Positions 43,713-52,538 are shown, counted from the stretch's first letter. The stretch is DNA of 64,000 bases from Marinobacter caseinilyticus (GCF_011074955.1 NZ_WUQJ01000037.1:62001-126000); one strand, 5' to 3'. Program-made: numbers and translations. The notes: generated from the letters alone by a model not told the origin.

Positions 43713-44351
43713 CTAACGAATAAAGGGATTCAACAGCCGTGTAAACATTCCGGTCAGTTTCACCGGTGCACTCAGGATCGACAGGGTTATGCAGTCATCG
43801 CCCTGCAGTGCCACTGGCTTGTGAACATCCTGCTCGTCAAGCACCACAAAGTCCCATTGCTTGAACACGCCTTTGTTGTCCGAAAACGCTCCCTGCAACA
43901 CAATCGTTGTCTCTTGGCCCCGATGCGTATGTGCTGGCGCACGGCCACCGGCGGTCAGTTTCTGGAGCACCACCTGCTCTGTCTGGTCGGGAAAGTGGTC
44001 GCTGATGTCCAGCACACTGGCATCGCACAACTGCCGTTTCCACGGTAACTTGGTCAGATCTTCGCCCAGCAGTTTTTGCAGCGGATTGAGGGGGCGCCCG
44101 TGCTGAAGCGGTTCCGGCTCCACCGGGTCGTTGTCAATGCGGTCCAGAATGGTACCAAACATTGACCCGGAGACGCTGACTTGAGGCTGTTGCTCCATCA
44201 TCACGGCACCGAGGCTGTCGAGCATATCGACCCGGCTGCGGCACTGGGAGCACTGATCCAGGTGGAGACGGATGCAAAGGGCATGCGGCTCTGTCATGTT
44301 GCCGGCACTGAACTCCATCAGCGTCAGGCTGTCTGGGTGATGCTGATTCAT
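43713..44351 (-). CDS. chrR: ChrR-family zinc-binding cupin anti-sigma factor
   Basis: A 212-residue anti-sigma factor. The N-terminal ZAS domain carries H30-x3-C34-x2-C37 for zinc, and the C-terminal part is a cupin (APAHTHRGQETTIVLQGAFSD) like that of Rhodobacter ChrR. In that system the protein holds the ECF sigma factor inactive until singlet oxygen or peroxides release it. The ATG overlaps the sigma gene stop in an ATGA. It should be co-expressed with the sigma factor and may sense photo-oxidative stress. Confidence 0.88.
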   Translation of the reverse strand: MNQHHPDSLTLMEFSAGNMTEPHALCIRLHLDQCSQCRSRVDMLDSLGAVMMEQQPQVSVSGSMFGTILDRIDNDPVEPEPLQHGRPLNPLQKLLGEDLTKLPWKRQLCDASVLDISDHFPDQTEQVVLQKLTAGGRAPAHTHRGQETTIVLQGAFSDNKGVFKQWDFVVLDEQDVHKPVALQGDDCITLSILSAPVKLTGMFTRLLNPFIR

Positions 44352-45007
44352 ACGTTCTGGTCCTGCAAAATCACTTTCAACTTATTGAGCGCAAGCCGTA
44401 CCCGGCTTTTGACCGTGCCGAGCGGGATATTGAGTTCGTTGGCCACCATCTGATGGGACTTGTTCTCCATGTAGACCTTTGCGATCACCGTGGTCTGCTC
44501 TTCCGGCAAATGGCTGAGCGACTCCCGGATACGACGCTCCGACATCAGCCGATGAAGTGAGGTTACGGGTTCATTCTCGTTGTCGCCGGGTATTTGCCAC
44601 AGATCCTCGGTCTCAATCGTCATTTCGGCGCTGGTGCGCTTCATTTTGCGCAGCATGTCGATGCGCTGATTCCGGGCGATGGTGAAAATCCAGGTTGACG
44701 CCGCCGCTTTGCGCCAGTCGTAGAGACTGGATTTGCGCCAGATGGAGACGAAGACTTCCTGAACCAATTCTTCCGCGTGACTGGCCAGCCCGTTCGCCAT
44801 CGCATAGTACTTGATCTGGGGGCCAAAATGCTGGAACAGCGAATGATACGCTTCGCGGTCCTGATTTTTACCCACTTTTTCCAGCAGTTGACTCCACGGA
44901 TCTTTGCGACCCTCGGCCCGAGCTGGCTTCTGATCCAGTGTGCTCACCGGACGCTCCTTGATGGCGCTACGTATAGCGGTGTGCGTTTGATTCTTTTGTG
45001 TGATCAT
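44348..45007 (-). CDS. ECF sigma factor, RpoE/ECF11-like
   Basis: A 219-residue sigma factor with region 2 (about 55-125; LVQEVFVSIWRKSSLYDWRKAAASTWIFTIARNQRIDMLRK) and region 4 (about 160-215; LSHLPEEQTTVIAKVYMENKSHQMVANELNIPLGTVKSRVRLALNKLK). The acidic linker between them fits ECF11, the partners of ChrR. The first 40 residues are basic and probably disordered. The start is ATG 45007; GTG 45016 is possible. No clear ECF11 autoregulatory promoter (TGATC-N18-TA) was found upstream, though that search was by eye. Confidence 0.9.
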   Translation of the reverse strand: MITQKNQTHTAIRSAIKERPVSTLDQKPARAEGRKDPWSQLLEKVGKNQDREAYHSLFQHFGPQIKYYAMANGLASHAEELVQEVFVSIWRKSSLYDWRKAAASTWIFTIARNQRIDMLRKMKRTSAEMTIETEDLWQIPGDNENEPVTSLHRLMSERRIRESLSHLPEEQTTVIAKVYMENKSHQMVANELNIPLGTVKSRVRLALNKLKVILQDQNV

Positions 45008-45178
45008 CTTAGGCACTCGTCACGGGTTTGTCAGTGACTTATTTACGCCACGATCCGAACATTGGATGAGTGTCTGACGGTGCAATTTGTCTCGTTCAGT
45101 AACATTATGTTGGGTGAGCCGGGAGTACAGTGCCATCCGGGTAATGTTGGTGGTATAGGCACTCGCGTTGGTGAGCCC

Positions 45179-47086
45179 TTACTCTTCCAGGTAAGTGTAT
45201 CCGTTCAGCCCGCCCACAAGTTCTTCCAGCAGTTCGGCCTGCGTGGCCGTCGACAACGCGCTGTGCTCAAATTTGCGCCGGTAAGCACTGGTCAGGTCTT
45301 GAGGCTCAAAGTTAACGTAGCGAAGGATCTTGGCCACGGTATCGCCGTAAATCGGGTCGCCGATTTCATAACCGCCGTGCTCGTCCCGACGAACATCCAC
45401 CGAGTGAGTGTCCCCAAACAGGTTGTGCATATCGCCGAGGATTTCCTGATAGGCGCCGGTCATAAAAAAGCCCACCAGCAGGGGGGTGTCAGGGTCATCC
45501 TCCGGCAGCGGCAGAGTGGTTTCGATGCCCTGGCCGTCTACATAGCGGTCGATACGACCGTCAGAATCACAGGTGATGTCCTGGATCACCGCCCGGCGAG
45601 TCAGTGGCCGATTGAGGCCGGACAGCGGCAACACCGGAAAAATCTGATCGATGCCCCAGACGTCGGGCAGGGACTGGAACAGGGAAAAATTAACAAACAG
45701 CTTTTCCGCCAATTTTTCATTGAGTTCATCGATCACTTCGCGATGGGCCCGGTGGGCAGTGTTGAGCTGGCCTCTGAGTAGCCGGCAGCATGCCATGTAG
45801 AGACATTCTGCATCGGCCCGGTAACGCAGCGACAGCAGGCCGTGGGCAAATTGAGCGTGCACATCGCTCATGGCGTGAAGGACGTCGTGATAAATTTCGA
45901 TCTGGGACCGCGGTGTGGCGTCGTCCTGCAAACTGGTGAAGTCGCGCCAAAGATCCTGCAAGGGTTCCGGGGCATCCGGGGCCGGGGCAACCGGGGTGCT
46001 GTTTTCGGGCGTTTCCCGGTCAATCACATTGGTTACCAGCACGGCGTGGTGCGCGGTCAGGGCACGGCCGGATTCACTGATCAGGTTGGGGTGGGGAATG
46101 CCCGCTCGGTCACACTCAATCTGCAAGGTATGGATAACGTTGTAGGCGTACTCAAAGACGCTGTAGTTCATCGAGCAACTGCTGCGGGAACGGGTACCCT
46201 CATAATCAACGCCCAGGCCGCCACCAATGTCGACTGTGGTGACCGGTGCGCCCATGGCGCGCAACTCGCTGTAAAAGCGCGCGCATTCCCGTAAACCTGT
46301 CTGGATATCCCGGATGTTGGCGATCTGGGAGCCCAGGTGGAAGTGCAGTAGTTGCAGGGAATCGAGCGCCTGAGCTCGTTCCAGATGGCGGACCACCGCC
46401 AGAATCTGGTTGGCAGACAGCCCGAATTTGGACTTTTCACCGCCGGTGTTCTGCCAGTTGCCTTTACCGATGCTCGCCAGCCGCGCGCGAACGCCGATCA
46501 GCGGCTTGACCTCCAGTTTACGGGCTTCCTCCAGGATCAGTGGCAGTTCCGATTGTTTCTCGACCACAATGAAGACGTTGTGACCCAGTTTCTGGCCGAT
46601 CAGGGCAAGGCGCACGTACTCGCGATCTTTATACCCGTTGCAGACGATCACCGAGCCACTGGTGCACAGCGCCAGCACCGCCATCAGTTCCGGCTTGCTA
46701 CCGGCTTCCAGACCAATTTGCTGCTGGCTGGCGGCGGGTTCGGCCTGCAGAAGCTCTTCCACCACCCGGCGCTGCTGATTCACCTTGATCGGGTAAACGG
46801 CGGTATAGCTGCCCTGGTAGTCTTGCTCGGCGGCGACTTTGTTGAACGCGCCGCATAACTTGTTGACCCGGTCATGCAGGATGTCGGTAAAGCGCACCAA
46901 TACCGGCAGTTGCAAGCCGCGCTCGACCAGTGACTTTGCCAGTTCTGGCAGGTTTATGTCGGCGCCGGTGCGGCCCCGGTCCGGTCGGATCAGAACATCG
47001 CCCTGGCTCGAGACATCGATATAGCCGTCGCTCCAGTGCGGGATGTTGTAAACCTTCTGGGCGTTGGCGCCGGGAAGTTCGATCAT
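45179..47086 (-). CDS. speA: Biosynthetic arginine decarboxylase SpeA
   Basis: SpeA converts arginine to agmatine, the first step of the agmatine route to putrescine. The 635-residue product has the alanine racemase-fold barrel with PLP lysine K101 in YPIKVNQQRRVVEEL, the GSKPELM segment, the GGGLGVDYEG loop and the C-terminal dimer domain (PLLVGFFMTGAYQE). ATG 47086 is chosen, with ACAGGA eight bases upstream; the frame is open for 19 further codons. It is divergent from speE, giving a polyamine locus. Confidence 0.95.
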   Translation of the reverse strand: MIELPGANAQKVYNIPHWSDGYIDVSSQGDVLIRPDRGRTGADINLPELAKSLVERGLQLPVLVRFTDILHDRVNKLCGAFNKVAAEQDYQGSYTAVYPIKVNQQRRVVEELLQAEPAASQQQIGLEAGSKPELMAVLALCTSGSVIVCNGYKDREYVRLALIGQKLGHNVFIVVEKQSELPLILEEARKLEVKPLIGVRARLASIGKGNWQNTGGEKSKFGLSANQILAVVRHLERAQALDSLQLLHFHLGSQIANIRDIQTGLRECARFYSELRAMGAPVTTVDIGGGLGVDYEGTRSRSSCSMNYSVFEYAYNVIHTLQIECDRAGIPHPNLISESGRALTAHHAVLVTNVIDRETPENSTPVAPAPDAPEPLQDLWRDFTSLQDDATPRSQIEIYHDVLHAMSDVHAQFAHGLLSLRYRADAECLYMACCRLLRGQLNTAHRAHREVIDELNEKLAEKLFVNFSLFQSLPDVWGIDQIFPVLPLSGLNRPLTRRAVIQDITCDSDGRIDRYVDGQGIETTLPLPEDDPDTPLLVGFFMTGAYQEILGDMHNLFGDTHSVDVRRDEHGGYEIGDPIYGDTVAKILRYVNFEPQDLTSAYRRKFEHSALSTATQAELLEELVGGLNGYTYLEE

Positions 47087-47302
47087 GGTTCTGGTCCTGT
47101 CAATAAGCCGGGGCTGGCCTTTGGCCAACAAACAATGGGCCATTGTATGAGTTCCGTCGGCCCGCTAAAAGTATGGTTTACTGAAACAGCTGGATAAATC
47201 GCCGGTCATGGCGCTTTAGCTCTGCGCATGAGCCACCTACAATACCCGCCATAGAGTCGTGCCGGATGGCATTGGTCATTTCAAGAACGGGGAGTAAAAC
47301 GT

Positions 47303-48163
47303 ATGACGACATTGAATGAGGGCTGGTTTACCGAGGTATTCCAGGACGAAGGCACGGCTTTTTCACTGAAAGTGAAAGCCAAGCTTCATGAAGAGCAAAG
47401 CCAGTTTCAAAAGCTCGAAATTTATGAGACTGAGACCTTCGGCAATCTCATGGTGCTCGATGGCTGCGTCATGTTGACGGGTCGTGACAACTTTCTGTAC
47501 CACGAGATGATGACCCATCCCGCACTGTTTACTCACAAGGCACCGAAAAAGGTGGTTATTGTTGGCGGCGGTGACTGCGGTACGCTCAAAGAGGTGTTGA
47601 AACATCCGGCGGTGCAGGAAGCATGGCAAGTCGAAATTGATGAGCGGGTGACTCGCCTGTCAGAGAAGTATTTCCCCGAGCTGTGTGAATCCAACGAGGA
47701 CCCGCGGGCGAACTTCTTTTTCGGTGATGGTATCCAGTGGATGCGCGATATTGAGCCCAACAGCGTGGACATCATCATCGTCGACAGCACGGATCCGGTG
47801 GGACCGGCGGAGGGATTATTTGCGGTGGACTTCTATCGCGATTGCATGCTGGCGCTGAGGGATGGTGGCATTGTGGTGCAGCAAAGCGAGTCCCCGTTGC
47901 TGCACACCGACACCATCATTAAAACCATTCATGGGGACATGAAAAAGGCCGGCTTCGATCATGTCCAGACCTTACCCTTTCCCCAGCCTGTTTACCCCAC
48001 AGGCTGGTGGAGCTGTACGTTGGGTGGAAAAGAAAAACCACTGAAGTATTTCCGCGAAGAGGATGCGGCGGAACGTCCGTTTGTCACGCGCTACTATAAC
48101 GACGATATCCACCGTGCGGCGCTGGCAATGCCCCAGTTCATGCGGGACTGTCTGGAGCCGTAA
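47303..48163 (+). CDS. speE: Spermidine synthase
   Basis: SpeE transfers aminopropyl from decarboxylated SAM to putrescine. The 286-residue product has the expected length and motifs: the GGGDCGTLKEVLKH loop at 88-101 for the substrate, the D in VEIDERV, and VDSTDPVGPAEGLF. GGGGAG precedes ATG 47303 by eight bases. It is divergent from speA with a 216-base gap. No speD is in the window, so decarboxylated SAM must come from elsewhere. Confidence 0.94.
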   Translation: MTTLNEGWFTEVFQDEGTAFSLKVKAKLHEEQSQFQKLEIYETETFGNLMVLDGCVMLTGRDNFLYHEMMTHPALFTHKAPKKVVIVGGGDCGTLKEVLKHPAVQEAWQVEIDERVTRLSEKYFPELCESNEDPRANFFFGDGIQWMRDIEPNSVDIIIVDSTDPVGPAEGLFAVDFYRDCMLALRDGGIVVQQSESPLLHTDTIIKTIHGDMKKAGFDHVQTLPFPQPVYPTGWWSCTLGGKEKPLKYFREEDAAERPFVTRYYNDDIHRAALAMPQFMRDCLEP

Positions 48164-48204
48164 TCGCCTCGCTTTTTAATGCCGGTGGCGTTAACCTTGA
48201 GGTC

Positions 48205-48221
48205 TGATCAAATAGTGATCA
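48205..48221. repeat. Paired TGATCA sites before the DUF6316 gene
   Basis: Two palindromic TGATCA hexamers at 48205-48210 and 48216-48221, eleven bases apart (one helical turn), lie about 50 bases before the start codon. They could be a regulator site; no factor is known to me. Confidence 0.3.
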
Positions 48222-48269
48222 AGTCGGGCAGTAAGAACAACGTCAGGTCCATTCAGGGAGGGCCACGGC

Positions 48270-48455
48270 ATGGTACGCCAGGGCGAGGAGCAAAAAAATT
48301 GGTTCAGAAGTAACCGGTTCACCGTTATTAACGGGCAGCTGTTTTTTCAGACCCGGGAAGGCAAGTTTGAAGGTCCCTTCGAAAACGACATCGAGGCGGA
48401 GCTGGATCTGATGCTGTACCTTCGGCGTGCCGAATTCGGTCAATCAAAGCACTAG
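48270..48455 (+). CDS. DUF6316 family small protein
   Basis: A 61-residue protein starting MVRQGEEQKNWFRSNRF and containing TREGKFEGPFENDIEAELDLMLYLR, the DUF6316 pattern. The family is restricted to Gammaproteobacteria and its function is unknown. AGGGAG lies just upstream. It is followed three bases later by a bidirectional terminator and then the convergent amtB gene. It is a single-gene transcript. Confidence 0.85.
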   Translation: MVRQGEEQKNWFRSNRFTVINGQLFFQTREGKFEGPFENDIEAELDLMLYLRRAEFGQSKH

Positions 48456-48458
48456 AAA

Positions 48459-48486
48459 AAAGGGCGCCTCGAAAGGCGCCCTTTTT
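48459..48486. terminator. Bidirectional terminator between DUF6316 gene and amtB
   Basis: An 11-bp perfect stem AAAGGGCGCCT / AGGCGCCCTTT with a CGAA tetraloop is flanked by A and T tracts, serving both convergent genes. Confidence 0.92.
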
Positions 48487-48513
48487 CATTTGGTAAGTCT
48501 GGTCAGTCGCGAT

Positions 48514-49782
48514 TTACTTGCTGCTGACAAACTCAGGGTAGGCTTCCATCCCACATTCGGACAGATCCACACCTTCGTACTCTTCTTCTTCAGTGACCCG
48601 GATACCGACCACTGCTTTCAGGATACCCCAGACAATCAGGCTGGCTACGAATACCCAGATGAAGATGGTCAGGGCGCCGATGATCTGGCCGCTGAAGCTT
48701 GAGCCGTCGTTGGTGAAGGGCACCAGCAGCAGGCCCAGAACACCACACACACCGTGGACCGAGATCGCGCCGACGGGATCATCGATACGCATCTTGTCCA
48801 GAGTCACGATGCTGAAGACAACCAGCACGCCGCCCAGGGCGCCAAACAGTGTCGCGGTCAGGGCTGTGGGTGTGGAAGGCTCAGCGGTAATGGTTACCAG
48901 CCCGGCCAGAGCACCGTTCAGCAGCATGGTCAGGTCGGCCTTGCCGAACATCAGACGTGCAACGATCAGGGCCGCAATACCACCACCAGCCGCAGCTGCG
49001 TTGGTGTTCAGGAACACCATGGCAACCGAGTGTGCACTGCTGATATCGCCGAGCTTGAGGACCGAGCCGCCGTTGAAGCCGAACCAGCCCATCCACAGGA
49101 TGAAGGTACCCAGAGTGGCCAGAGGCAGGTTGGCGCCGGGGAAGGCACGGATTTCGCCGTTCGGGCCATACTTGCCTTTACGGGCACCCAGCAGGATAAC
49201 GCCCGCAAGTGCGGCAGCAGCACCGGCCATGTGAACAATGCCTGAACCGGCGAAGTCACTGAAGCCAAGGTCACCCAGGGTGTACATGCCGAAGACGGAC
49301 GCACCGCCCCAAGTCCAGGCACCTTCCATTGGGTAGATGAAACCGGTCATGACAACCGCAAAGGCCAGAAACGCCCACAGTTTCATGCGCTCGGCGACCG
49401 CACCGGACACAATCGACATGGCGGTAGCGACAAAGACAACCTGGAAGAAGAAGTCGGAGGCACCGGAGTAGATGGAGCCGCCTTCAAAACCGTCTTCACG
49501 ACCGGCAAAATCACCCAGCACGGCAGCGGCGTCAACTTCGCCCATTCCGGCAAGGAAAATGTTACCGCCGTACATGATGGCGTAACCGCACACCAGATAC
49601 ATGATAGAGGAGACCGCGTACAGTGCTACGTTCTTGGTCAGGATTTCAGTGGTATTTTTTGCGCGCACCAGACCGGATTCGAGCATGGCAAAGCCTGCCG
49701 CCATCCACATAACTAATGCACCACAAATCAGAAAATAAAAGGTATCTATTGCATATTGCAGGTGAAAAATATTGCTTTCCAT
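48514..49782 (-). CDS. amtB: Ammonium transporter AmtB
   Basis: A 422-residue ammonium channel with eleven membrane helices. The twin pore histidines are in GSGIVHMAGA and AISVHGVCGV, and the external gate phenylalanines fall within FFFQVVFVATAMS. The mature N terminus starts directly with a helix, without the signal peptide of the Escherichia coli protein. GGAGGG precedes ATG 49782. It is cotranscribed with glnK, whose product blocks the channel when nitrogen is plentiful. The C-terminal tail is acidic. Confidence 0.95.
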   Translation of the reverse strand: MESNIFHLQYAIDTFYFLICGALVMWMAAGFAMLESGLVRAKNTTEILTKNVALYAVSSIMYLVCGYAIMYGGNIFLAGMGEVDAAAVLGDFAGREDGFEGGSIYSGASDFFFQVVFVATAMSIVSGAVAERMKLWAFLAFAVVMTGFIYPMEGAWTWGGASVFGMYTLGDLGFSDFAGSGIVHMAGAAAALAGVILLGARKGKYGPNGEIRAFPGANLPLATLGTFILWMGWFGFNGGSVLKLGDISSAHSVAMVFLNTNAAAAGGGIAALIVARLMFGKADLTMLLNGALAGLVTITAEPSTPTALTATLFGALGGVLVVFSIVTLDKMRIDDPVGAISVHGVCGVLGLLLVPFTNDGSSFSGQIIGALTIFIWVFVASLIVWGILKAVVGIRVTEEEEYEGVDLSECGMEAYPEFVSSK

Positions 49783-49857
49783 ATGAAGCCCTCCGCACGA
49801 GGCTTTTCTGGGTTAAAGTTTTTGCGCTGGCTTTTTTTTCTAGGTCAGATCGTCAGA

Positions 49858-50196
49858 TCAAACCGCTTCTTCGCCGGTTTCACCGGTTCTGATTCGGATC
49901 GCCTGTTCGAGCTCAGTCACAAAGATTTTGCCATCACCGATTTTGCCGGTGTTTGCTGCTTTGGTAATGGCTTCGATGACTTGGTCCAGCAGGTTGTCGC
50001 CAATGGCGACTTCTACTTTAACCTTCGGCAGGAAGTCCACTACGTACTCAGCACCCCGATACAATTCGGTATGCCCCTTTTGCCGTCCGAAGCCTTTCAC
50101 TTCAGTGACGGTAACGCCTTGAACGCCAATCTCGGATAGAGCCTCACGGACATCATCCAGCTTGAAAGGCTTGATGATCGCTGTCACAAGTTTCAT
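49858..50196 (-). CDS. glnK: Nitrogen regulatory protein P-II (GlnK)
   Basis: A 112-residue PII protein with the full T-loop and the uridylylation site Y51 in ELYRGAEY. It senses ATP/ADP and 2-oxoglutarate and controls AmtB and the NtrB/NtrC system. AAGGAG lies six bases before ATG 50196. The gene leads a glnK-amtB operon, preceded by a recognisable sigma-54 promoter. Confidence 0.96.
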   Translation of the reverse strand: MKLVTAIIKPFKLDDVREALSEIGVQGVTVTEVKGFGRQKGHTELYRGAEYVVDFLPKVKVEVAIGDNLLDQVIEAITKAANTGKIGDGKIFVTELEQAIRIRTGETGEEAV

Positions 50197-50308
50197 TGGT
50201 TTCTCCTTGGTAAAGCCGCCTCGACACTTCTGATCCTAAGATGCTGGTATCGAGTTCGGGATGCTTGCCACCTCGCACACCAATTGTGCGGATTGCATGC
50301 GAGACTAT

Positions 50309-50326
50309 AAGCATCGGGTGTGCCAA
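50309..50326 (-). promoter_or_regulatory. Sigma-54 promoter of glnK-amtB
   Basis: On the minus strand TTGGCAC-N5-ATGCTT places GG and GC exactly ten bases apart, as required for a -24/-12 promoter (consensus TGGCAC-N5-TTGC). It lies about 113 bases before the glnK start. glnK-amtB operons are typically under NtrC/RpoN, so the context agrees. Confidence 0.78.
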
Positions 50327-50367
50327 CGCAAAAAATAACTTTAAAATCATAAAGTTAATTGCTTAAT

Positions 50368-50382
50368 GTTCCAAAATGGAAC
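50368..50382. promoter_or_regulatory. Palindrome upstream of the sigma-54 promoter
   Basis: GTTCC-AAAAT-GGAAC is a perfect 5-base dyad about 45-55 bases upstream of the -24 element, a reasonable place for an enhancer site. It does not match the usual NtrC half-site GCACC well, so the cognate activator is uncertain. Confidence 0.4.
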
Positions 50383-50636
50383 CTTCAGGCGCGCCATTAT
50401 AGCGCATTGGGATGATGGTTGAACCAGTATGGTGCAATCCGGTTGGGCGTCGGGTTGCTACCTACGACATTGGTATAACGACACCAGCCCAAATGAAAGA
50501 CACGCCCCGCCCAGTATGGCAGGAGCGGTGGTGTGATACACTTCTGGCTTATTATATCCAGTGGTGTTGGGAGTGCATGCCTGTTCATTGTGACCGCCCC
50601 GCCAGCGACGACCTACTATGATTCGAGAGGTGTTGA

Positions 50637-50885
50637 GTGAAAGGACCCCAGGATTTTTTTTCCCAGCTACAAGGGCAGTTTGGCCAGTTTGTCCCCGACA
50701 TGGCGAAAGCCGCAAAAGATGACTTCGAAAACCACGCGAAAGCGACCGTGATGGCAGTGCTGGCCAAGCTTGACCTGGTCACCCGTGAAGAGTTTGATGC
50801 CCAGCAGGCGGTTCTGATGCGGACCCGTGAAAAAGTGGAGGCGCTGGAGAAAAAGGTCGCCGAGATGGAGCAGTCCACCCGCTAG
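50637..50885 (+). CDS. ubiK: UbiK-family accessory factor (BMFP)
   Basis: An 82-residue protein with an N-terminal amphipathic helix and a C-terminal coiled coil (TREKVEALEKKVAEMEQ), the BMFP pattern. UbiK supports aerobic ubiquinone synthesis by binding UbiJ and lipids. The start is GTG 50637 with GAGAGG six bases upstream. Its place between glnK and yifB matches Pseudomonas. Confidence 0.88.
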   Translation: MKGPQDFFSQLQGQFGQFVPDMAKAAKDDFENHAKATVMAVLAKLDLVTREEFDAQQAVLMRTREKVEALEKKVAEMEQSTR

Positions 50886-50983
50886 CCGTTTACCGCTCCC
50901 AGCGTTGCCTCAGGATGCCGGCGGCGCGTTGTGGCTCCACTGATTCGGAGCACTGACCCAATGACTAACCATGGAAGGTTGCT

Positions 50984-52492
50984 ATGCTCGCTATTATTCA
51001 TACCCGCGCCCGTCTAGGCGTGTCCGCTCCCCCCGTCACGGTTGAAATTCATCTGTCAAACGGCCTGCCTGCGCTGTCGATTGTCGGCTTGCCGGAGACG
51101 GCGGTTAAGGAAAGCAAGGATCGGGTCCGCAGTGCATTGCTGAACGTCGGGTTCGAATTCCCCGCCAAACGCATCACTATTAATCTGGCACCGGCGGATC
51201 TGCCCAAAGAGGGTGGGCGTTTTGACTTGCCAATTGCGCTGGGCATTCTGGTCGCATCTGGTCAGCTGCCGGCCGACCAGTTGTCAACCGTCGAGTGTCT
51301 CGGTGAGTTGTCGCTGGACGGCGCCTTGCGCCCGGTTCGGGGTGTGCTGCCCGCTGTGATGGCCGCCAGAGCCGATGGCCGTCAGCTGCTCATCCCAGCT
51401 ACCAACAGCGACGAGGCTTCGTTGGCCGGTGGTGACGATGTCTTTGCTGCGGGCCACCTGTTGGCGGTTTGCGAGCACCTCACGGGTACCACGCGGCTAC
51501 CACCATTGCCGCCGATGGCCGATGGCGGGTCCGAAGCAACGGGTCCGGATCTGGCGGATGTGCGGGGCCAGCATGTGCCGAAACGAGCGCTCGAAATCGC
51601 CGCGGCCGGCGGCCATAACCTATTGTTGTTCGGTCCGCCCGGCACCGGAAAAAGCATGCTTGCGAGTAGGCTACCGGGCATTCTACCGGCACTGACCAAT
51701 GAGGCCGCCCTGGAGGTGGCCAGTGTGCATTCGGTTGCCGGCCTGTCGGTCCGGCGCAGCCATTGGCGTCAGCCGCCCTATCGCTCGCCGCACCATACCG
51801 CCTCGGCCGTGGCTTTGGTTGGTGGTGGCAGCAGCCCCCGCCCCGGTGAAATTTCTCTTGCCCACCAAGGTGTGTTGTTTCTCGACGAGTTGCCAGAATT
51901 TGACCGTAAGGTGTTGGAAGTCTTGCGGGAACCTATGGAGTCGGGAGAAATTGTTATATCACGGGCTGCGTGTCAGGTGGCGTACCCGGCGCGATTTCAG
52001 GTCATTGCTGCCATGAACCCATGTCCCTGTGGCTATCGTGGGCATCCCAGCATCGATTGTCAGTGCACGCCACAGCAGGTGGTGCGTTATCAGGCCAAGC
52101 TGTCTGGTCCGTTATTGGATCGCTTCGATCTGCACGTCGAGGTGCCCGTGCAGTCGGGTGAAGTGTTATTGAAGCGGCAACCGGAAGCGATCACCAGCAC
52201 CGCTATTCGTGCACGGGTTGAAGTCGCCCGGTCGATACAAATGGCCCGCGGCTGCATCAACGCACAACTTTCGGGCGAGGCCATGCACCAATACTGTCAG
52301 CCCTGCCAGGACGGCGAGGCGGTCTTGTCAAAAGCGATGGAGAAACTGGGGCTGTCCGCGCGAGCGTTGCACCGTATCCTGAGGGTAGCCCGCACCCTGG
52401 CAGATTTGGCAGGCGAGCACAGTATCAGCCGCCATCACCTGATCGAAGCGCTGGGCTACCGCAAGCTGGACCGCCGGCAAGCGCGAACGTGA
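50984..52492 (+). CDS. comM: YifB/ComM-family AAA+ ATPase
   Basis: A 502-residue Mg-chelatase-like AAA+ protein. It has the N-terminal ChlI domain (about 20-140), Walker A GPPGTGKS near 217-224, Walker B GVLFLDELPEF, and the cysteine-rich MNPCPCGYRGHP insert with further QCTPQQ. ComM is a hexameric branch-migration helicase that promotes integration of donor DNA in natural transformation; YifB is the same family. Pili encoded nearby (pilT/pilU) could supply uptake, but other competence genes are not in the window. Confidence 0.92.
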   Translation: MLAIIHTRARLGVSAPPVTVEIHLSNGLPALSIVGLPETAVKESKDRVRSALLNVGFEFPAKRITINLAPADLPKEGGRFDLPIALGILVASGQLPADQLSTVECLGELSLDGALRPVRGVLPAVMAARADGRQLLIPATNSDEASLAGGDDVFAAGHLLAVCEHLTGTTRLPPLPPMADGGSEATGPDLADVRGQHVPKRALEIAAAGGHNLLLFGPPGTGKSMLASRLPGILPALTNEAALEVASVHSVAGLSVRRSHWRQPPYRSPHHTASAVALVGGGSSPRPGEISLAHQGVLFLDELPEFDRKVLEVLREPMESGEIVISRAACQVAYPARFQVIAAMNPCPCGYRGHPSIDCQCTPQQVVRYQAKLSGPLLDRFDLHVEVPVQSGEVLLKRQPEAITSTAIRARVEVARSIQMARGCINAQLSGEAMHQYCQPCQDGEAVLSKAMEKLGLSARALHRILRVARTLADLAGEHSISRHHLIEALGYRKLDRRQART

Positions 52493-52504
52493 GTCTCGAA
52501 TACT

Positions 52505-52538
52505 CCGCACAGCCACAAGTCTTTGTTAGACTGTGCGG
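52505..52538 (+). promoter_or_regulatory. Bulged hairpin in the yifB-trmB gap
   Basis: CCGCAC (52505-52510) pairs with GTGCGG (52533-52538) and AGTCT (52518-52522) pairs with AGACT (52528-52532). This makes an 11-bp stem with a one-sided 7-base bulge and a 5-base loop. There is no T tract, so it is not a standard terminator. It lies 77 bases before trmB. Confidence 0.4.

Larger units (their letters stand above)
50197..50636. other. glnK-ubiK divergent regulatory region
   Basis: A 440-base gap without a supported gene. It contains the sigma-54 promoter of glnK (50309-50326) and a palindrome at 50368-50382, in an AT-rich stretch of about 75 bases. The half nearer ubiK has a CTGG-N10-CCAG dyad at 50544-50561 over an AT-rich TTATTATAT block that could be a promoter. 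A 69-codon frame here shows no gene-like features. Confidence 0.6.

Noticed and set aside
50544..50561. CTGG-N10-CCAG dyad as a LexA box
   Set aside because: LexA sites need CTGT-N8-ACAG; the spacing and the fourth base do not fit.
50412..50621. 69-codon frame between glnK and ubiK
   Set aside because: Cys/Trp-rich with no ribosome site or domain, lying in a regulatory gap.
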